Source: an uncultured Pelagibacteraceae bacterium (GTDB lineage: Bacteria; Pseudomonadota; Alphaproteobacteria; Pelagibacterales; Pelagibacteraceae). Taken from it: 64,000 nucleotides of DNA. The stretch covers positions 1-64,000 of the forward strand of contig CABYCY010000005.1 of NCBI GenBank assembly GCA_902517615.1, read 5' to 3'. Each line of letters starts with the position of its first letter. Positions within the stretch are counted from its first letter, which is position 1. The notes under the pieces were generated by a model. That model was not told the origin of the DNA. It was given only the letters and a program-made list of their open reading frames with translations, and did no database searches. Below, piece by piece: positions 25,121-35,904 of the stretch. A program made the translations under genes and the position numbers.

Positions 25121-25723
25121 TTAAAATATATTTTGAGCCGCAACCATTGTAAGTAGCATAGGTAGGGACAATAATGTATTTGTCCTAGAAAATAACATTG
25201 CGGTTTTTGCAGATTTTGCTTTAGTTTCAGGATCAGTTTCCACAATACCTAAAGCTTTTTTTTGATTTGGCCAAATAACAAACCAAACATTGAAAGCCAT
25301 TATAATTCCAAGCCACATACCTATTCCAATAGCTGTATGTTTAGGAACTCCCGAACCAATACTCAACGTCATTGCATCATGCAAATAACCATTAAGTAAT
25401 GCAAGAATTAAACCAGAAATAACAGTAAAGGCTGCAGCCCATCTAAAATAAAATAACGCTGCTGGAGCTATTACTTTTCCTATAGCTGGTTTTTGTTCAT
25501 CTGGTATTTTTCCCATGTTTGGAATTTGAACAAAATTGAAGTACCAAAGTAATCCAATCCACATAATTGCAACAATCACATGTATATATCTAAATAACCA
25601 ACTCCAGAATAAAGTGTCAAAAGCAATACCATCATTTAAATAAAACAAACCAAGAAACAAAATAATAGCTAGCGCTAATGAAGCGTGAATTGTTTTTGAT
25701 AAAGATGTTAATAAATTTGTCAT
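25121..25723 (-). CDS. PuuD-like (urate oxidase N-type) membrane protein, no cytochrome domain
   Basis: A 200-residue protein with five or six helices and conserved His/Trp clusters: LFRYIHVIVAIMWIGLLWYF, ALFYFRWAAAFTVISG and KHTAIGIGMWLGIIMAFNVW. This resembles the membrane domain of PuuD urate hydroxylase (Urate_ox_N). Full PuuD carries a C-terminal cytochrome c domain; no CxxCH motif exists here. Urate oxidation is therefore unproven; the His pattern suggests heme binding. It lies 49 bp downstream of uvrA on the same strand. Confidence 0.65.
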   Translation of the reverse strand: MTNLLTSLSKTIHASLALAIILFLGLFYLNDGIAFDTLFWSWLFRYIHVIVAIMWIGLLWYFNFVQIPNMGKIPDEQKPAIGKVIAPAALFYFRWAAAFTVISGLILALLNGYLHDAMTLSIGSGVPKHTAIGIGMWLGIIMAFNVWFVIWPNQKKALGIVETDPETKAKSAKTAMLFSRTNTLLSLPMLLTMVAAQNIF

Positions 25724-25772
25724 GATTCCATTTTAATATACACTAATTTGTTAAAATATTTAAGTCGTTAAA

Positions 25773-28625
25773 TTAGTTTAATAAGGGTTTTAAAAATTGT
25801 CCAGTATAACTCTCTTTTATTTTGGAGACTTCCTCTGGTTTTCCTTCAGCAATAATGTTTCCACCTTTGACACCACCTTCAGGACCCATATCAACTATAT
25901 AATCAGCTGTTTTAATGACATCTAGATTGTGTTCAATTACAATTACAGTATTACCTAATTTAACAAAGGTGTGGAGAATTTCTAAAAGTTTTTTTATATC
26001 ATGTTGGTGCAGACCGGTTGTAGGTTCATCCAATATATACATTGTTCTACCAGTGGATCTTTTGGAAAGTTCTTTGGCAAGCTTAATTCTTTGAGCCTCA
26101 CCTCCAGAAAGCGTAGTGGCCTGTTGTCCAATTTTTATATATCCTAATCCAACTTTTTTTAGAGTTAGTAGTTTAGTCTTTATATTTGAAATATTTTCAA
26201 AATATTCGCATCCTTCATCTACTGACATATCTAATACATCAGCTATACTTTTTCCCTTAAATTTAATTTCTAATGTTTCTCTATTATATCTGGTTCCCTT
26301 ACATTCATCACATTGTATGTAAACATCTGGCAAAAAATGCATTTCGTAAGTAATTACTCCATCACCCTCGCATGCTTCGCATCTTCCGCCTTTAACATTA
26401 AAAGAAAATCTTCCAGGTTTGTAACCCCTTGTTTTTGACTCAGGTAAACTTGTAAACCAATCTCTTATAGGCCCAAAAGCACCTGTATAGGTAGCTGGGT
26501 TTGATCTTGGTGTTCTGCCAATTGGAGATTGGTCAATATCAATAATTTTATCTATTAACTCTACACCTTTATAACCTTTAAAGGATTTTGGAGTTTTTCT
26601 GGCTTTATTATTTAAAGTTAAGTTTAAAGCATGAAATAAAGTTTGAAGAATTAAGGTAGATTTACCACTTCCAGAAACACCCGTGACACAAGTAAAAGTT
26701 CCAGTAGGAATTTTAAGATTAACATTATTTAGATTGTTTCCACTTGCCCCGTTAATTTCAACAAATCTACCATTCTTTGCTAAACGTCTTGATTTTGGTA
26801 TCTCAATTGTTTTTTTATTAGCTAAATACTGTCCTGTAATACTATTTTTATCTTTTTTAATCTCCTCATAAGATCCTTGTGAAGTTATCTGACCGCCATT
26901 ACTACCTGCTTCAGGTCCAAGATCAATTATGTGATCAGCATTTTCCATTGTTTCTGTATCATGTTCAACAACAATCACTGTATTGCCGAGGTCTCGTAGT
27001 CTTTTTAATGCATTAATAAGTTTAACATTATCTTTTTGATGAAGACCGATTGAAGGCTCATCTAATACATAAAGTACACCAGTCAAACCAGAACCTATTT
27101 GTGATGCCAATCTTATTCTTTGAGCTTCTCCACCAGATAATGTTCCTGACTCTCTAGAAAGAGTTAAATAATCCAAACCTACATTTAAAAGAAAATTCAA
27201 TCTTTCATTAATTTCCTTTAATACGTGTTCAGCTATTTTAAATTGCCTTTTATCAAGATTTTTTTCTAAATTTTTGAACCATACAGCTGCATCAAAAATA
27301 GATTTTTTTGTAACTTCACTAATATTTAAATCATTTATTTTTACACATAATGCTTCTTCTTTTAATCTATCGCCATTGCAACCTTCACAAGCTGTATCAG
27401 ATTGATATTCTGCTATAGCCTCTCTTTTCCATTCACTATCAGATTCTAAAAATCTTCTTTCGAGATTGTTAATTACCCCTTCAAATGCTTTTTTGTAAGA
27501 ATACTTTTCATAACCATCATCATAATTAAATTTGATTTCATCTTCATCTGAACCATAAAGAATTATATCTTTAATTTTTTTTGGTAATTTTTTCCATTTT
27601 TCATCTAATGAAAAACCATAATGTTTTGCTAATGATGATAATGTTTGTGCATAATATAAAGTTGTAGATTTTGACCACGGTTCAATTGCTCCATCTGCTA
27701 AACTTTTTCTTTCATCAGGTATAACTAAGTTTGGGTCTACATTTAATTTCATTCCAATACCCTCACATTCTTCACAAGCACCATAAGGACTATTAAATGA
27801 AAATAATCTTGGCTCTATTTCTTCAATTGTAAAACCACTTTCAGGACACGCAAATTTTGTTGAATAGATTAATTTTTTAGTTTTTCTAAATTTTTGAGGA
27901 AGTGTTTCATCTTCATACTCAGCAAAAACTAAGCCATTTGCTAAATTTACTGCTGTTTCAACGCTTTCTGCCAATCTATTACCTAATTTTGAATTTAAAA
28001 CTATTCTGTCTACTAATACTGAAATATCATGTTTTAATTTTTTATCTAAAATAGGTGATTTTTCTATATCGTATAAAACATTATCAATTTTTATTTTTCT
28101 AAATCCTCTTCTTTTATAACTTAAAATATCTTTTTTATATTCACCTTTACGACCTCGAACAACAGGGGCATAAATATAAATAGTAGACTTTTTAGGCAAA
28201 TTCTTAATTAAATCAACAATCTGAGTTATAGTTTGTGATGTTATTGGTTTACCGGTATAAGGTGAGTAGGGTATACCTGCTCTAGCAAACAAAACTCTCA
28301 TGTAGTCATAAATTTCCGTCACTGTTGCAACAGTTGATCTTGGATTTTTGGATGTATTTTTTTGCTCAATAGCAATAGCAGGACTTAATCCTTCGATTAG
28401 GTCTACATTAGGTTTTTTCATTTTGTCTAAAAATTGTCTTGCATATGCAGATAAGCTCTCAACATATCTTCTTTGACCTTCTGCATATATAGTATCAAAG
28501 GCTAAGGATGACTTTCCGGATCCAGATAGCCCAGTTATGACAATAAATTTGTCTTTTGGAATCTCAACAGAAACATTCTTCAAATTATGTTCTTTAGCAC
28601 CCTTAATAACTATCTTTTTCATCAT
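25773..28625 (-). CDS. uvrA: Excinuclease ABC subunit A
   Basis: Nucleotide excision repair damage sensor (950 aa) with two ABC ATPase halves: [14 protein letters not shown] near residue 32 and [14 protein letters not shown] near residue 650, and signatures [13 protein letters not shown] and [13 protein letters not shown]. The C-terminal zinc module is complete ([10 protein letters not shown] and [11 protein letters not shown]). The first zinc module reads CPESGF...ACEEC, with Ser in place of one Cys, which I believe is common in alphaproteobacterial UvrA. ATGs at 28625 and 28622 are adjacent. Divergent from ssb. Confidence 0.96.
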   Translation of the reverse strand: MMKKIVIKGAKEHNLKNVSVEIPKDKFIVITGLSGSGKSSLAFDTIYAEGQRRYVESLSAYARQFLDKMKKPNVDLIEGLSPAIAIEQKNTSKNPRSTVATVTEIYDYMRVLFARAGIPYSPYTGKPITSQTITQIVDLIKNLPKKSTIYIYAPVVRGRKGEYKKDILSYKRRGFRKIKIDNVLYDIEKSPILDKKLKHDISVLVDRIVLNSKLGNRLAESVETAVNLANGLVFAEYEDETLPQKFRKTKKLIYSTKFACPESGFTIEEIEPRLFSFNSPYGACEECEGIGMKLNVDPNLVIPDERKSLADGAIEPWSKSTTLYYAQTLSSLAKHYGFSLDEKWKKLPKKIKDIILYGSDEDEIKFNYDDGYEKYSYKKAFEGVINNLERRFLESDSEWKREAIAEYQSDTACEGCNGDRLKEEALCVKINDLNISEVTKKSIFDAAVWFKNLEKNLDKRQFKIAEHVLKEINERLNFLLNVGLDYLTLSRESGTLSGGEAQRIRLASQIGSGLTGVLYVLDEPSIGLHQKDNVKLINALKRLRDLGNTVIVVEHDTETMENADHIIDLGPEAGSNGGQITSQGSYEEIKKDKNSITGQYLANKKTIEIPKSRRLAKNGRFVEINGASGNNLNNVNLKIPTGTFTCVTGVSGSGKSTLILQTLFHALNLTLNNKARKTPKSFKGYKGVELIDKIIDIDQSPIGRTPRSNPATYTGAFGPIRDWFTSLPESKTRGYKPGRFSFNVKGGRCEACEGDGVITYEMHFLPDVYIQCDECKGTRYNRETLEIKFKGKSIADVLDMSVDEGCEYFENISNIKTKLLTLKKVGLGYIKIGQQATTLSGGEAQRIKLAKELSKRSTGRTMYILDEPTTGLHQHDIKKLLEILHTFVKLGNTVIVIEHNLDVIKTADYIVDMGPEGGVKGGNIIAEGKPEEVSKIKESYTGQFLKPLLN

Positions 28626-28713
28626 AATTTTTGTTGCTTTGAGTTAATAAAATTAATATTCAGAATAATTGTGATATAAATCTAATTAATTAATTTAACA
28701 AATATTAAATATT

Positions 28714-29166
28714 ATGGCTGGAAGTTTAAATAAAGTATTATTAATTGGTCGTTTAGGCGCAGATCCTGAAATCAAGCAAATGGTAAACGGTAAAAGTGTT
28801 GCTAGACTTAGTCTTGCAACTAGTCAAACTTGGAAAGATAAAAATAGTGGTGAAAGAAAAGAAAAAACTGAATGGCACCGTATAGTTGTATTTAATGAAG
28901 GTCTAGTTAATGTTGTACAGCAGTACTTGAAGAAGGGTGCACAAATTTATGTTGAGGGTCAACTCACAACTAGAAAATGGAAAGATGAACAATCTGGTCA
29001 AGACAAGTATTCAACTGAAATTATTATACAAGGATATAATTCATCACTTACAATGCTTGGTGGCGGTAGCTCTGGTGGAGGTATTCAAAATGACACAACT
29101 CAACAAAATAATATTGAGGATTCTTCACAAGTGTCAAATGACATGGATGACGAAATTCCATTTTAA
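28714..29166 (+). CDS. ssb: Single-stranded DNA-binding protein
   Basis: A 150-residue OB-fold protein: [27 protein letters not shown] and [20 protein letters not shown] are standard SSB core. A Gly/Gln/Asn linker leads to the acidic tip DDEIPF that recruits repair proteins. The uvrA/ssb divergent arrangement is widespread. gyrA follows after 5 bases. Confidence 0.95.
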   Translation: MAGSLNKVLLIGRLGADPEIKQMVNGKSVARLSLATSQTWKDKNSGERKEKTEWHRIVVFNEGLVNVVQQYLKKGAQIYVEGQLTTRKWKDEQSGQDKYSTEIIIQGYNSSLTMLGGGSSGGGIQNDTTQQNNIEDSSQVSNDMDDEIPF

Positions 29167-29171
29167 TTTCT

Positions 29172-31751
29172 ATGCAAAAAACTGAAGAGACAAAGCGCAA
29201 AAATATAAAACTTATCTCAATGCATGATGAGATGAGCTCATCTTATCTTTCATATGCAATGAGCGTTATTGTTAGCCGTGCTCTTCCAGATATAAGAGAT
29301 GGTTTAAAACCTGTTCATAGAAGAATTTTATATGCAATGTACAAAGGTGGTTATGATTGGTCAAAACAATTTAGAAAATCTGCAAGAATAGTTGGAGATG
29401 TAATTGGTAAATATCACCCGCATGGTGATCAGTCAGTTTATGATGCTTTAGTTAGAATGGTCCAGGATTTTTCAATGAGCTTACCGCTTGTTCAAGGTCA
29501 AGGTAACTTTGGATCTATTGATGGAGATCCAGCTGCTGCTATGAGATACACAGAAACAAGATTATCAAAAGTTTCACAATACTTAATTGATGATATTGAA
29601 AAAAATACTATTTCTTTCAAAAGTAATTATGACGAAACAGAAAAAGAACCAAGTGTTTTACCTGCTCAATTTCCTAATTTATTAGTAAATGGTGCTGGCG
29701 GTATTGCAGTTGGAATGGCAACAAGTATACCTCCTCATAATCTAGGAGAAATTATTAATGGAACTTTAGCCTTAATAGAAAATAAAGATATTAAAATTAA
29801 AGACCTAATGAAACATATTCCTGGTCCTGATTTTCCAACTGGTGGAGTTATTATTGGTAAAGATATTATCAAACAGGGTTATAATAACGGAAGAGGATCT
29901 TTCAAAATAAGAGGAGAAGTTTCCATTGAACAACAAAAAAATGGTCGTGAAAGATTAGTGATAACTTCCATACCATATCAAGTTAATAAATCAGTTTTAA
30001 ATGAGAGAATTGCACAGCTTGTTAGGGAAAAGAAAATTGAAGGTATAAGAGATATTAGAGATGAGTCAAATAGAGAAGGTATTAGAGTTGCGATTGATTT
30101 AAGAAATGGTGTTGAGCCAGAAACCATAAAAAGACAACTATATAAAAATACTCAAATAGAAAGTTCATTTGGTTTTAATACTCTTGCAATAGTTGAAGGT
30201 AAACCAAAGACATGTTCGCTTAAAGAATTCTTATCAAATTTTTTATCTTTTAGAGAAGATGTAGTAATTAAAAAAACTAAGTTCGATCTTCAAAAAGCAG
30301 AAGAAAGAGCACATATATTAATTGGTTTATCTGTATCAGTAGAAAATTTAGATAAAATTATAAAAATTATTCGATCATCTAATACACCAGATGATGCAAA
30401 ATCTTCTATTTTAAAAACTAAATGGAAAATTAATAAATCACAAAAACTAATTTCTCTAGTAGAAGGTAAGAAAGGTAAGAATTTATATTCTCTTTCGGAA
30501 CCACAAGTCTTAGCTATATTAGAATTAAGATTACAGAAATTAACTGCCCTTGGAATTAATGAAATAGAGGTAGAAATTAAAAAATTAGCTGAACTAATTT
30601 CAAAATATAAGAAAATTATATCTTCTAAAAAAGAATTATTAAAAGTAATTAGTGATGAATTAAAAAATATTAAAGAAAAATTTGCTGTACCAAGAAGAAC
30701 TAAAATTATTGATGCTGTTTTAAATTATGATATTGAAGAAACTATTCAAAAACAATCTGTAATTATTACAGTGACACTTCAAGGCTATATTAAAAGAGGC
30801 TCTTTAGATGGAGTTAAAAAGCAAAAAAGAGGTGGAAAAGGCAAATCAGGCATAACAACAAGAGATCAAGATTCTGTGATACAAACTTTATCAGTAAACA
30901 CACATACATCAGTACTTTTCTTTTCAACAGAAGGTTTGGTTTACAAGGTAAAGGCCTGGAAAATTCCAGAAGGCTCAACAACCTCAAAAGGTAAATCATT
31001 ATTTAATATTTTGCCACTTAAAAATCACCAATCTATTAGTTCAATTATGCCAATGCCTGAAAACGAGACAGAGTCTATAAATTATCAAATAATTTTTGCT
31101 ACCGCTCAAGGCAAAGTAAGGAAAAATAGCCTAGAAGATTTTTCATCTATTAATGCCTCTGGAAAAATAGCTATGAAACTAGATAATAATGATAAAATTG
31201 TAGGTGTAAAAATATGTAAAGATGATCAAGATGTTATTTTGAGCACTAAGTTTGGAAAGTGTATTAGATTTGAAGCTAAAAAATTAAGAGTTTTTAAAGG
31301 AAGATCTTCAAAAGGTATTAAGGGAATTGAACTTGCTTCAAATGATCAAATAGTATCACTATCAGTTATTGACAATACAAAGTTAAGCAAAAATGGAAAA
31401 AAATCTAAAGATGAAAAATCTGAATTAAAAGCAAAAGAAAGATTTGTTTTATCAATTAGTGAAAATGGATATGGTAAAAAAACTTCGCATTTGGATTATA
31501 GAGTAACTAATAGAGGTGGAAAAGGAATTATAGGAATTATTAATTCACCAAGAAACGGAAACATAACATCATCATTTCCAGTATATGAGGGTGATGAGAT
31601 TCTTATATCCACCAACAAAGGAAGAGTTATAAGAGTTGCAGTTAAAGAAATTAGAACTGCAGGTAGAAATACACAAGGTGTAAGAATTATTAAATTGTCA
31701 GGTGAGGAAAAAGTTGTTTCATCTATTAAAATTGATGATAATTTAATTTAA
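29172..31751 (+). CDS. gyrA: DNA gyrase subunit A
   Basis: Topoisomerase subunit of 859 aa. The catalytic Tyr126 is in [10 protein letters not shown]. The quinolone-resistance region reads [10 protein letters not shown]: the position of E. coli Ser83 is Gln87, while Asp87 is kept as Asp91. The GyrA box [12 protein letters not shown] is present in the C-terminal DNA-wrapping domain, supporting gyrase rather than ParC. The stop shares a base with the coaD start. Confidence 0.95.
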   Translation: MQKTEETKRKNIKLISMHDEMSSSYLSYAMSVIVSRALPDIRDGLKPVHRRILYAMYKGGYDWSKQFRKSARIVGDVIGKYHPHGDQSVYDALVRMVQDFSMSLPLVQGQGNFGSIDGDPAAAMRYTETRLSKVSQYLIDDIEKNTISFKSNYDETEKEPSVLPAQFPNLLVNGAGGIAVGMATSIPPHNLGEIINGTLALIENKDIKIKDLMKHIPGPDFPTGGVIIGKDIIKQGYNNGRGSFKIRGEVSIEQQKNGRERLVITSIPYQVNKSVLNERIAQLVREKKIEGIRDIRDESNREGIRVAIDLRNGVEPETIKRQLYKNTQIESSFGFNTLAIVEGKPKTCSLKEFLSNFLSFREDVVIKKTKFDLQKAEERAHILIGLSVSVENLDKIIKIIRSSNTPDDAKSSILKTKWKINKSQKLISLVEGKKGKNLYSLSEPQVLAILELRLQKLTALGINEIEVEIKKLAELISKYKKIISSKKELLKVISDELKNIKEKFAVPRRTKIIDAVLNYDIEETIQKQSVIITVTLQGYIKRGSLDGVKKQKRGGKGKSGITTRDQDSVIQTLSVNTHTSVLFFSTEGLVYKVKAWKIPEGSTTSKGKSLFNILPLKNHQSISSIMPMPENETESINYQIIFATAQGKVRKNSLEDFSSINASGKIAMKLDNNDKIVGVKICKDDQDVILSTKFGKCIRFEAKKLRVFKGRSSKGIKGIELASNDQIVSLSVIDNTKLSKNGKKSKDEKSELKAKERFVLSISENGYGKKTSHLDYRVTNRGGKGIIGIINSPRNGNITSSFPVYEGDEILISTNKGRVIRVAVKEIRTAGRNTQGVRIIKLSGEEKVVSSIKIDDNLI

Positions 31752-32245
31752 TGCCTAAAACAGCTATTTACCCTGGTACATTTGATCCAATTACTTTTGG
31801 ACATATAGATGTTATTAAAAAATCATTAAAATTATTTGATAAAATTATTGTAGGTGTTTCTGAAGAAAGTAACAAAAACTACCTTTTTAGCACAAATGAA
31901 AGAATAGATATTGTTAATAAAGCTTTATTTAAAGATCTTAATCTGAGTAAAAAAAAAATAACAGTTGTTTCATTTGCTTCCTTAACGACTGATTTATGTA
32001 AAAAATATAAGTCTAATATTATTTTAAGAGGCCTTAGAGCAGTTTCAGATTTTGAATATGAATTTCAACTAGCCGGTATGAATAGAAAATTAAATCAGAA
32101 AATTGAGACTATTTTTTTAATGTCTGACATCGAAAATCAAATAATTTCTTCTAGATTTGTTAAAGAAATAGTAAAATTAAAAGGTGATATTAAAAAGTTT
32201 ACTACTAAAAGTACTATTAAATCTTTAAAAGATAAATATGTATAA
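31751..32245 (+). CDS. coaD: Phosphopantetheine adenylyltransferase
   Basis: Coenzyme A pathway enzyme (164 aa). The nucleotidyltransferase motif is YPGTFDPITFGHIDV at the N-terminus, followed by VGVSEESNKNYLFS, ILRGLRAVSDFEYEFQ and the C-terminal ISSRFVKEIVKLKGD. It overlaps gyrA by 1 base and the cyclophilin gene by 8 bases. Confidence 0.94.
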   Translation: MPKTAIYPGTFDPITFGHIDVIKKSLKLFDKIIVGVSEESNKNYLFSTNERIDIVNKALFKDLNLSKKKITVVSFASLTTDLCKKYKSNIILRGLRAVSDFEYEFQLAGMNRKLNQKIETIFLMSDIENQIISSRFVKEIVKLKGDIKKFTTKSTIKSLKDKYV

Positions 32246-32798
32246 AGTCTTTATTAAATTACTAATTTTATTTTTTTTAAGTACTAATCAATCAATAGCT
32301 GAGGAGAATATAATGATTTTAAAATTAAAAGATGGAGATGTAAAAATTGAATTGTTTGAAGATGTAGCCCCAAATCACGTAAAAAGAATTAAAGATCTTG
32401 CTGATAGTGGAAAATATGACAATGTTGTTTTTCATAGAGTTATAGATGGATTTATGGCCCAAACAGGTGATGTTAGATATGGCAATTCAGACTCGAAGGA
32501 ATTTGATTTAAGAAGAGCAGGCATGGGTGGCTCCGATCTTCCAGACTTAGAACAAGAATTTAGTAGCCTTCCTCATGATAGGGGCACTTTATCTATGGCA
32601 AGATCTTCTGATCCAAATAGTGCTAATAGTCAGTTTTTTATTTGCTTTAAACCCGCACCTTTCTTAGATAGACAGTACACTGTTTTTGGTAAAGTTTTAG
32701 AAGGTATGGAGTTTGTAGATAAAATTAAAAGAGGTGATGACAGTAACAATGGGACTGTTACAGATCCAGATAAAATTATTAGCTTTAAATCTAAATAA
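32238..32798 (+). CDS. ppiB: Cyclophilin-type peptidyl-prolyl isomerase, exported
   Basis: A 186-residue cyclophilin with an N-terminal secretion signal (MYKVFIKLLILFFLSTNQSI, then Ala-Glu), so it probably works in the periplasm. Active-site sequence FHRVIDGFMAQTGD and GTLSMARSSDPNSANSQFFI are intact, as is DRQYTVFGKVLEGM. Which named E. coli enzyme (PpiA or PpiB) it corresponds to is uncertain; the fold matches PpiB more closely but location matches PpiA. Confidence 0.87.
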   Translation: MYKVFIKLLILFFLSTNQSIAEENIMILKLKDGDVKIELFEDVAPNHVKRIKDLADSGKYDNVVFHRVIDGFMAQTGDVRYGNSDSKEFDLRRAGMGGSDLPDLEQEFSSLPHDRGTLSMARSSDPNSANSQFFICFKPAPFLDRQYTVFGKVLEGMEFVDKIKRGDDSNNGTVTDPDKIISFKSK

Positions 32799-32806
32799 CT
32801 TTTTTA

Positions 32807-33919
32807 ATGGCATTAAAAAAATTTGCCTTTAATATTTTAAAAAAAGATAAATTTGCTAGATGTGGATTAATTGAAACACATAGAGGAAATATAAATACAC
32901 CTGCTTTTATGCCTGTTGGTACTCAAGCTACAGTAAAAGCTTGTACAATAGATGATATTAAAAAAACTGGATCAGAAATAATTTTATCTAACACCTATCA
33001 TTTAATGATTAGACCTGGTGTCGAAAGAGTACAGACTGCTGGCGGTTTGCATAAATTTATGAACTGTGATCTACCAATATTAACAGACTCAGGTGGTTTT
33101 CAAGTCATGTCTCTTTCTAAACTTAACAAAATAGATCGAGAAAAAGGAGCTATATTTAATTCACATGTAGATGGAAAAAAATTTTATCTGAGTCCAGAAG
33201 AAAGTATAAGGATTCAATTAGGATTAAATTCAGACATTGTTATGATAATGGATGAATGTCCAAAAAAAACAAATGATTATGAATTAATCAAAAAATCTAT
33301 GGATCTTTCACTTAATTGGGCCAAAAGATCAAAAAAAGCATTTGGTAATAATCCACATAAAGCATTATTTGGAATTATCCAAGGTGGTTTGTTTAAAGAT
33401 CTAAGACTTAGATCTTTAAAAGAGCTTATAAATATCGGTTTTGATGGATATGCGATTGGTGGGTTGGCTGTAGGAGAGACACAAGATGAGATGTTCTCAG
33501 TACTAAATGATATTAAAGAATTTTTACCAAATGAAAAACCTCATTACTTGATGGGTGTGGGTACACCTTCGGATATATTGGGTGCTGTGAAGAGAGGTGT
33601 TGATATGTTTGATTGTGTATTACCAACAAGGTCTGGAAGAACAGGATTAGCATTTACTTGGCAAGGAAGAATCAATATTAAAAACAATAAATATCAAAAA
33701 GATAATACTCCATTAGATCCTGATTGTAGCAATCTTAATTTGAACAAGTATTCAAAAAACTATTTAAATCACTTATTTAATACAAATGAAATTTTAGCTT
33801 CAATGTTGCTTACACTACATAATGTTAATTTTTATCAAGAATTAATGTCTTTGATTAGAAAAAATATCAATGACGGTACTTTTGATAAATTTCATGATAA
33901 ATATATTGACAAGTTGTAG
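32807..33919 (+). CDS. tgt: tRNA-guanine transglycosylase with a degraded zinc site
   Basis: Inserts preQ1 into position 34 of GUN-anticodon tRNAs (370 aa). Catalytic residues are present: Asp in TDSGGFQVMS (94) and nucleophile Asp269 in MFDCVLPTRSGR, plus the GGLAVGE loop. The C-terminal zinc motif of bacterial Tgt (C-x-C-x2-C-x25-H) is incomplete: Cys307 and His338 remain, but the other two cysteine positions are Asn309 and Leu312. The surrounding sequence aligns without gaps, so this is substitution rather than misalignment. No queuosine biosynthesis gene is adjacent. Confidence 0.92.
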   Translation: MALKKFAFNILKKDKFARCGLIETHRGNINTPAFMPVGTQATVKACTIDDIKKTGSEIILSNTYHLMIRPGVERVQTAGGLHKFMNCDLPILTDSGGFQVMSLSKLNKIDREKGAIFNSHVDGKKFYLSPEESIRIQLGLNSDIVMIMDECPKKTNDYELIKKSMDLSLNWAKRSKKAFGNNPHKALFGIIQGGLFKDLRLRSLKELINIGFDGYAIGGLAVGETQDEMFSVLNDIKEFLPNEKPHYLMGVGTPSDILGAVKRGVDMFDCVLPTRSGRTGLAFTWQGRINIKNNKYQKDNTPLDPDCSNLNLNKYSKNYLNHLFNTNEILASMLLTLHNVNFYQELMSLIRKNINDGTFDKFHDKYIDKL

Positions 33920-34003
33920 CAAGTAAAGAATTTTAGTCTAAATTGATATTTGATAAAATATAATAATTCTATATATAACAACTATTCAATTTGAATAATT
34001 TGG

Positions 34004-34079
<76 letters not shown>

Positions 34080-34087
34080 CAAATTAT

Positions 34088-34960
34088 ATGTTTAATAAAT
34101 CTTACTTAAAAAAAAATTTACATTATTTTTTAGAAATTTATAAAAAAAGACCAATTAAAAACAATCAAAGTGGGATGAAGATAGATCATTGTTTTGCTTT
34201 ATTTTGCTTTTTAAAAAAGATTAAACCTAAACACATTATTGAGTCTGGAGTGTGGAAAGGACAAACAACATGGTTAATAAAAGAAGTATTAAAAAATTCT
34301 GAAGTTTTTTCAGTCGATATAGATCTTTCTAATAGAGAAGTAATTTATGATGATGTAAAATACTTAAATAAAGATATTACACAATATAATTGGAGCAAAT
34401 TAGATAAAAATAAAACACTAATTATATTTGATGACCATGTTTGTTTTTCAAAAAGATTAAATTTTTTAAAAAAAAATAATTTTAAACATATTATATTTGA
34501 TGATAATTTGCCAAATCATCATATTTCTTACTATACTCCAAAAATGATTTATGAGAAACAGTATCTAATTAAAAAAGAATTCATTAAATATTCTAATATT
34601 TATAGATTAATTAAATTTATAATTAGATATTTTAAAAAAGAATTTACAAACAATATTAAATTAGATTTTAATCTACAGTTTATAAAAATTACATATCCTA
34701 AAAAAATAAACAAAAGCCTTAAAAAAAAATTTTTTTTATTAAGAAAGAAAATCAAGATTTATTATGAGTTTCCACCAATAAAAAAATTTGATTATGAGAA
34801 AAGATTTAAAAAAATATTAAATAATTTTAATGAAGAAATATCTAATACCTATAATGTGCAAAAACCAATTTTTAATAAGAACGAAATTATACTTAGCAAA
34901 GAACTTACAAATGAATTAAATGCTCAGTATAGCAATATTTGCTATATTAATTTAAATTAA
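34088..34960 (+). CDS. Putative class I SAM methyltransferase-like protein
   Basis: A 290-residue, strongly basic protein. The ATG at 34088 is used because the longer frame from 34019 starts inside tRNA-Lys and its first residues are translated tRNA. Residues about 40-60 read HIIESGVWKGQTTWLI, resembling the glycine-rich motif I of class I methyltransferases, followed by EVFSVDIDL where motif II has its acidic ribose-binding residue, and later LIIFDDH. No substrate-specific motif is recognised. Similar proteins occur in surface-glycan loci. It is isolated between tRNA-Lys and the M48 protease. Confidence 0.6.
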   Translation: MFNKSYLKKNLHYFLEIYKKRPIKNNQSGMKIDHCFALFCFLKKIKPKHIIESGVWKGQTTWLIKEVLKNSEVFSVDIDLSNREVIYDDVKYLNKDITQYNWSKLDKNKTLIIFDDHVCFSKRLNFLKKNNFKHIIFDDNLPNHHISYYTPKMIYEKQYLIKKEFIKYSNIYRLIKFIIRYFKKEFTNNIKLDFNLQFIKITYPKKINKSLKKKFFLLRKKIKIYYEFPPIKKFDYEKRFKKILNNFNEEISNTYNVQKPIFNKNEIILSKELTNELNAQYSNICYINLN

Positions 34961-34962
34961 AA

Positions 34963-35787
34963 TTAGGAAAATTTAATTGGTGGATAATCTAAAATTACTT
35001 TATTCATCCATTCATTAAGCTGTGTAATTCTAGTATCAGACGAGGGGTGTGTGCTCATAAATTGTGGCGGTTCCTTTCCTTTATTAAATTCTTTCATTCT
35101 TTCCCAGATTTTAACTGTTTCTCTTATATCATATCCAGATAGTGATGAGAAAATCATTCCAAGATAATCTGCTTCACTTTCTTGTTTCCTGTTAAAAGGA
35201 TTCATAATTCCTAGTTGTGTCAACATACCAACTGTATTAATTCCTGTTGTTCTATTGATATCTGTTAACACTCCACCACTTGCTATATCAATAATTTTTG
35301 TTCCAGTATTTATCAATGCTCCTCTGCTGGCTCTTTCCACAGAATGTTTTGCTACGGCGTGTGCAACCTCATGACCCATTACTGCAGCAAGCCCATTTGT
35401 ATTTTTTGTAACATCTAGCATGCCAGTATAAACTGCTATTTTACCACCTGGCATGCACCAAGCATTTCTAACTTTTTTTTCAATTAAAATGTATTCCCAA
35501 TCGAAATTAACTGTCGGATCATTTAAATTGGCTCTATAAAAATATTCACTTATTGATTCTTCCATTTTTTTTCCAATTTCTTTTATTTCATTCAGAGTTT
35601 TTGTATCACTGCTCATTTTCTCTTTTTCTTTAATTTTTTCATAAACTTGAGATGCTTGGGCATTTAACTTTGCTTCAGAGATTAATTTTAATTGTTTTCT
35701 TTCGGTAATTGGAGCACTTGTGCATGAGTGAAGAATAACACTACCACAGCCACATCCAACATAAGTTAAAAATTTTCTTCTATTCAT
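34963..35787 (-). CDS. M48-family metalloprotease with Tat-like lipoprotein signal
   Basis: A 274-residue zinc protease of the LoiP/YggG type. HEVAHAVAKHS (His139, Glu140, His143) is the zinc-binding and catalytic motif, with the third ligand expected in RKQESEADYLGM. The N-terminus NRRKFLTYVG matches a twin-arginine motif, and the hydrophobic stretch ends LHSC with Cys22, a plausible though atypical lipobox. This suggests export by Tat and lipid anchoring. It would act in periplasmic protein quality control, by analogy with LoiP. Confidence 0.82.
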   Translation of the reverse strand: MNRRKFLTYVGCGCGSVILHSCTSAPITERKQLKLISEAKLNAQASQVYEKIKEKEKMSSDTKTLNEIKEIGKKMEESISEYFYRANLNDPTVNFDWEYILIEKKVRNAWCMPGGKIAVYTGMLDVTKNTNGLAAVMGHEVAHAVAKHSVERASRGALINTGTKIIDIASGGVLTDINRTTGINTVGMLTQLGIMNPFNRKQESEADYLGMIFSSLSGYDIRETVKIWERMKEFNKGKEPPQFMSTHPSSDTRITQLNEWMNKVILDYPPIKFS

Positions 35788-35818
35788 TTCTTTCTAAAAT
35801 TGATAATAATTTAATCAT

Positions 35819-35896
35819 ATGAATCTTAACAATAAAATATTAGTTGTATTATTTATCATTGCAATAATTTTTGTTGTTTATGCTAGCTATAGTTAA
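35819..35896 (+). CDS. Candidate 25-residue membrane peptide
   Basis: A short frame, MNLNNKILVVLFIIAIIFVV then YASYS, predicts a single membrane helix with a polar N-terminus. It ends 8 bases before the DUF502 gene ATG, so the two could share a transcript. There is no clear ribosome-binding site and at this length chance cannot be excluded. Confidence 0.35.
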   Translation: MNLNNKILVVLFIIAIIFVVYASYS

Positions 35897-35904
35897 AAAG
35901 AAAT

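Noticed and set aside
27776..27862. Loss of a zinc ligand in UvrA's first zinc module (CPES instead of CPxC)
   Set aside because: I recall the same Ser in many alphaproteobacterial UvrA proteins, so it is not particular to this genome; the C-terminal module is intact.
28626..28713. SOS (LexA) operator between uvrA and ssb
   Set aside because: No alphaproteobacterial GTTC-N7-GTTC box, nor an E. coli type CTG-N10-CAG palindrome, is visible in the 88-bp spacer.
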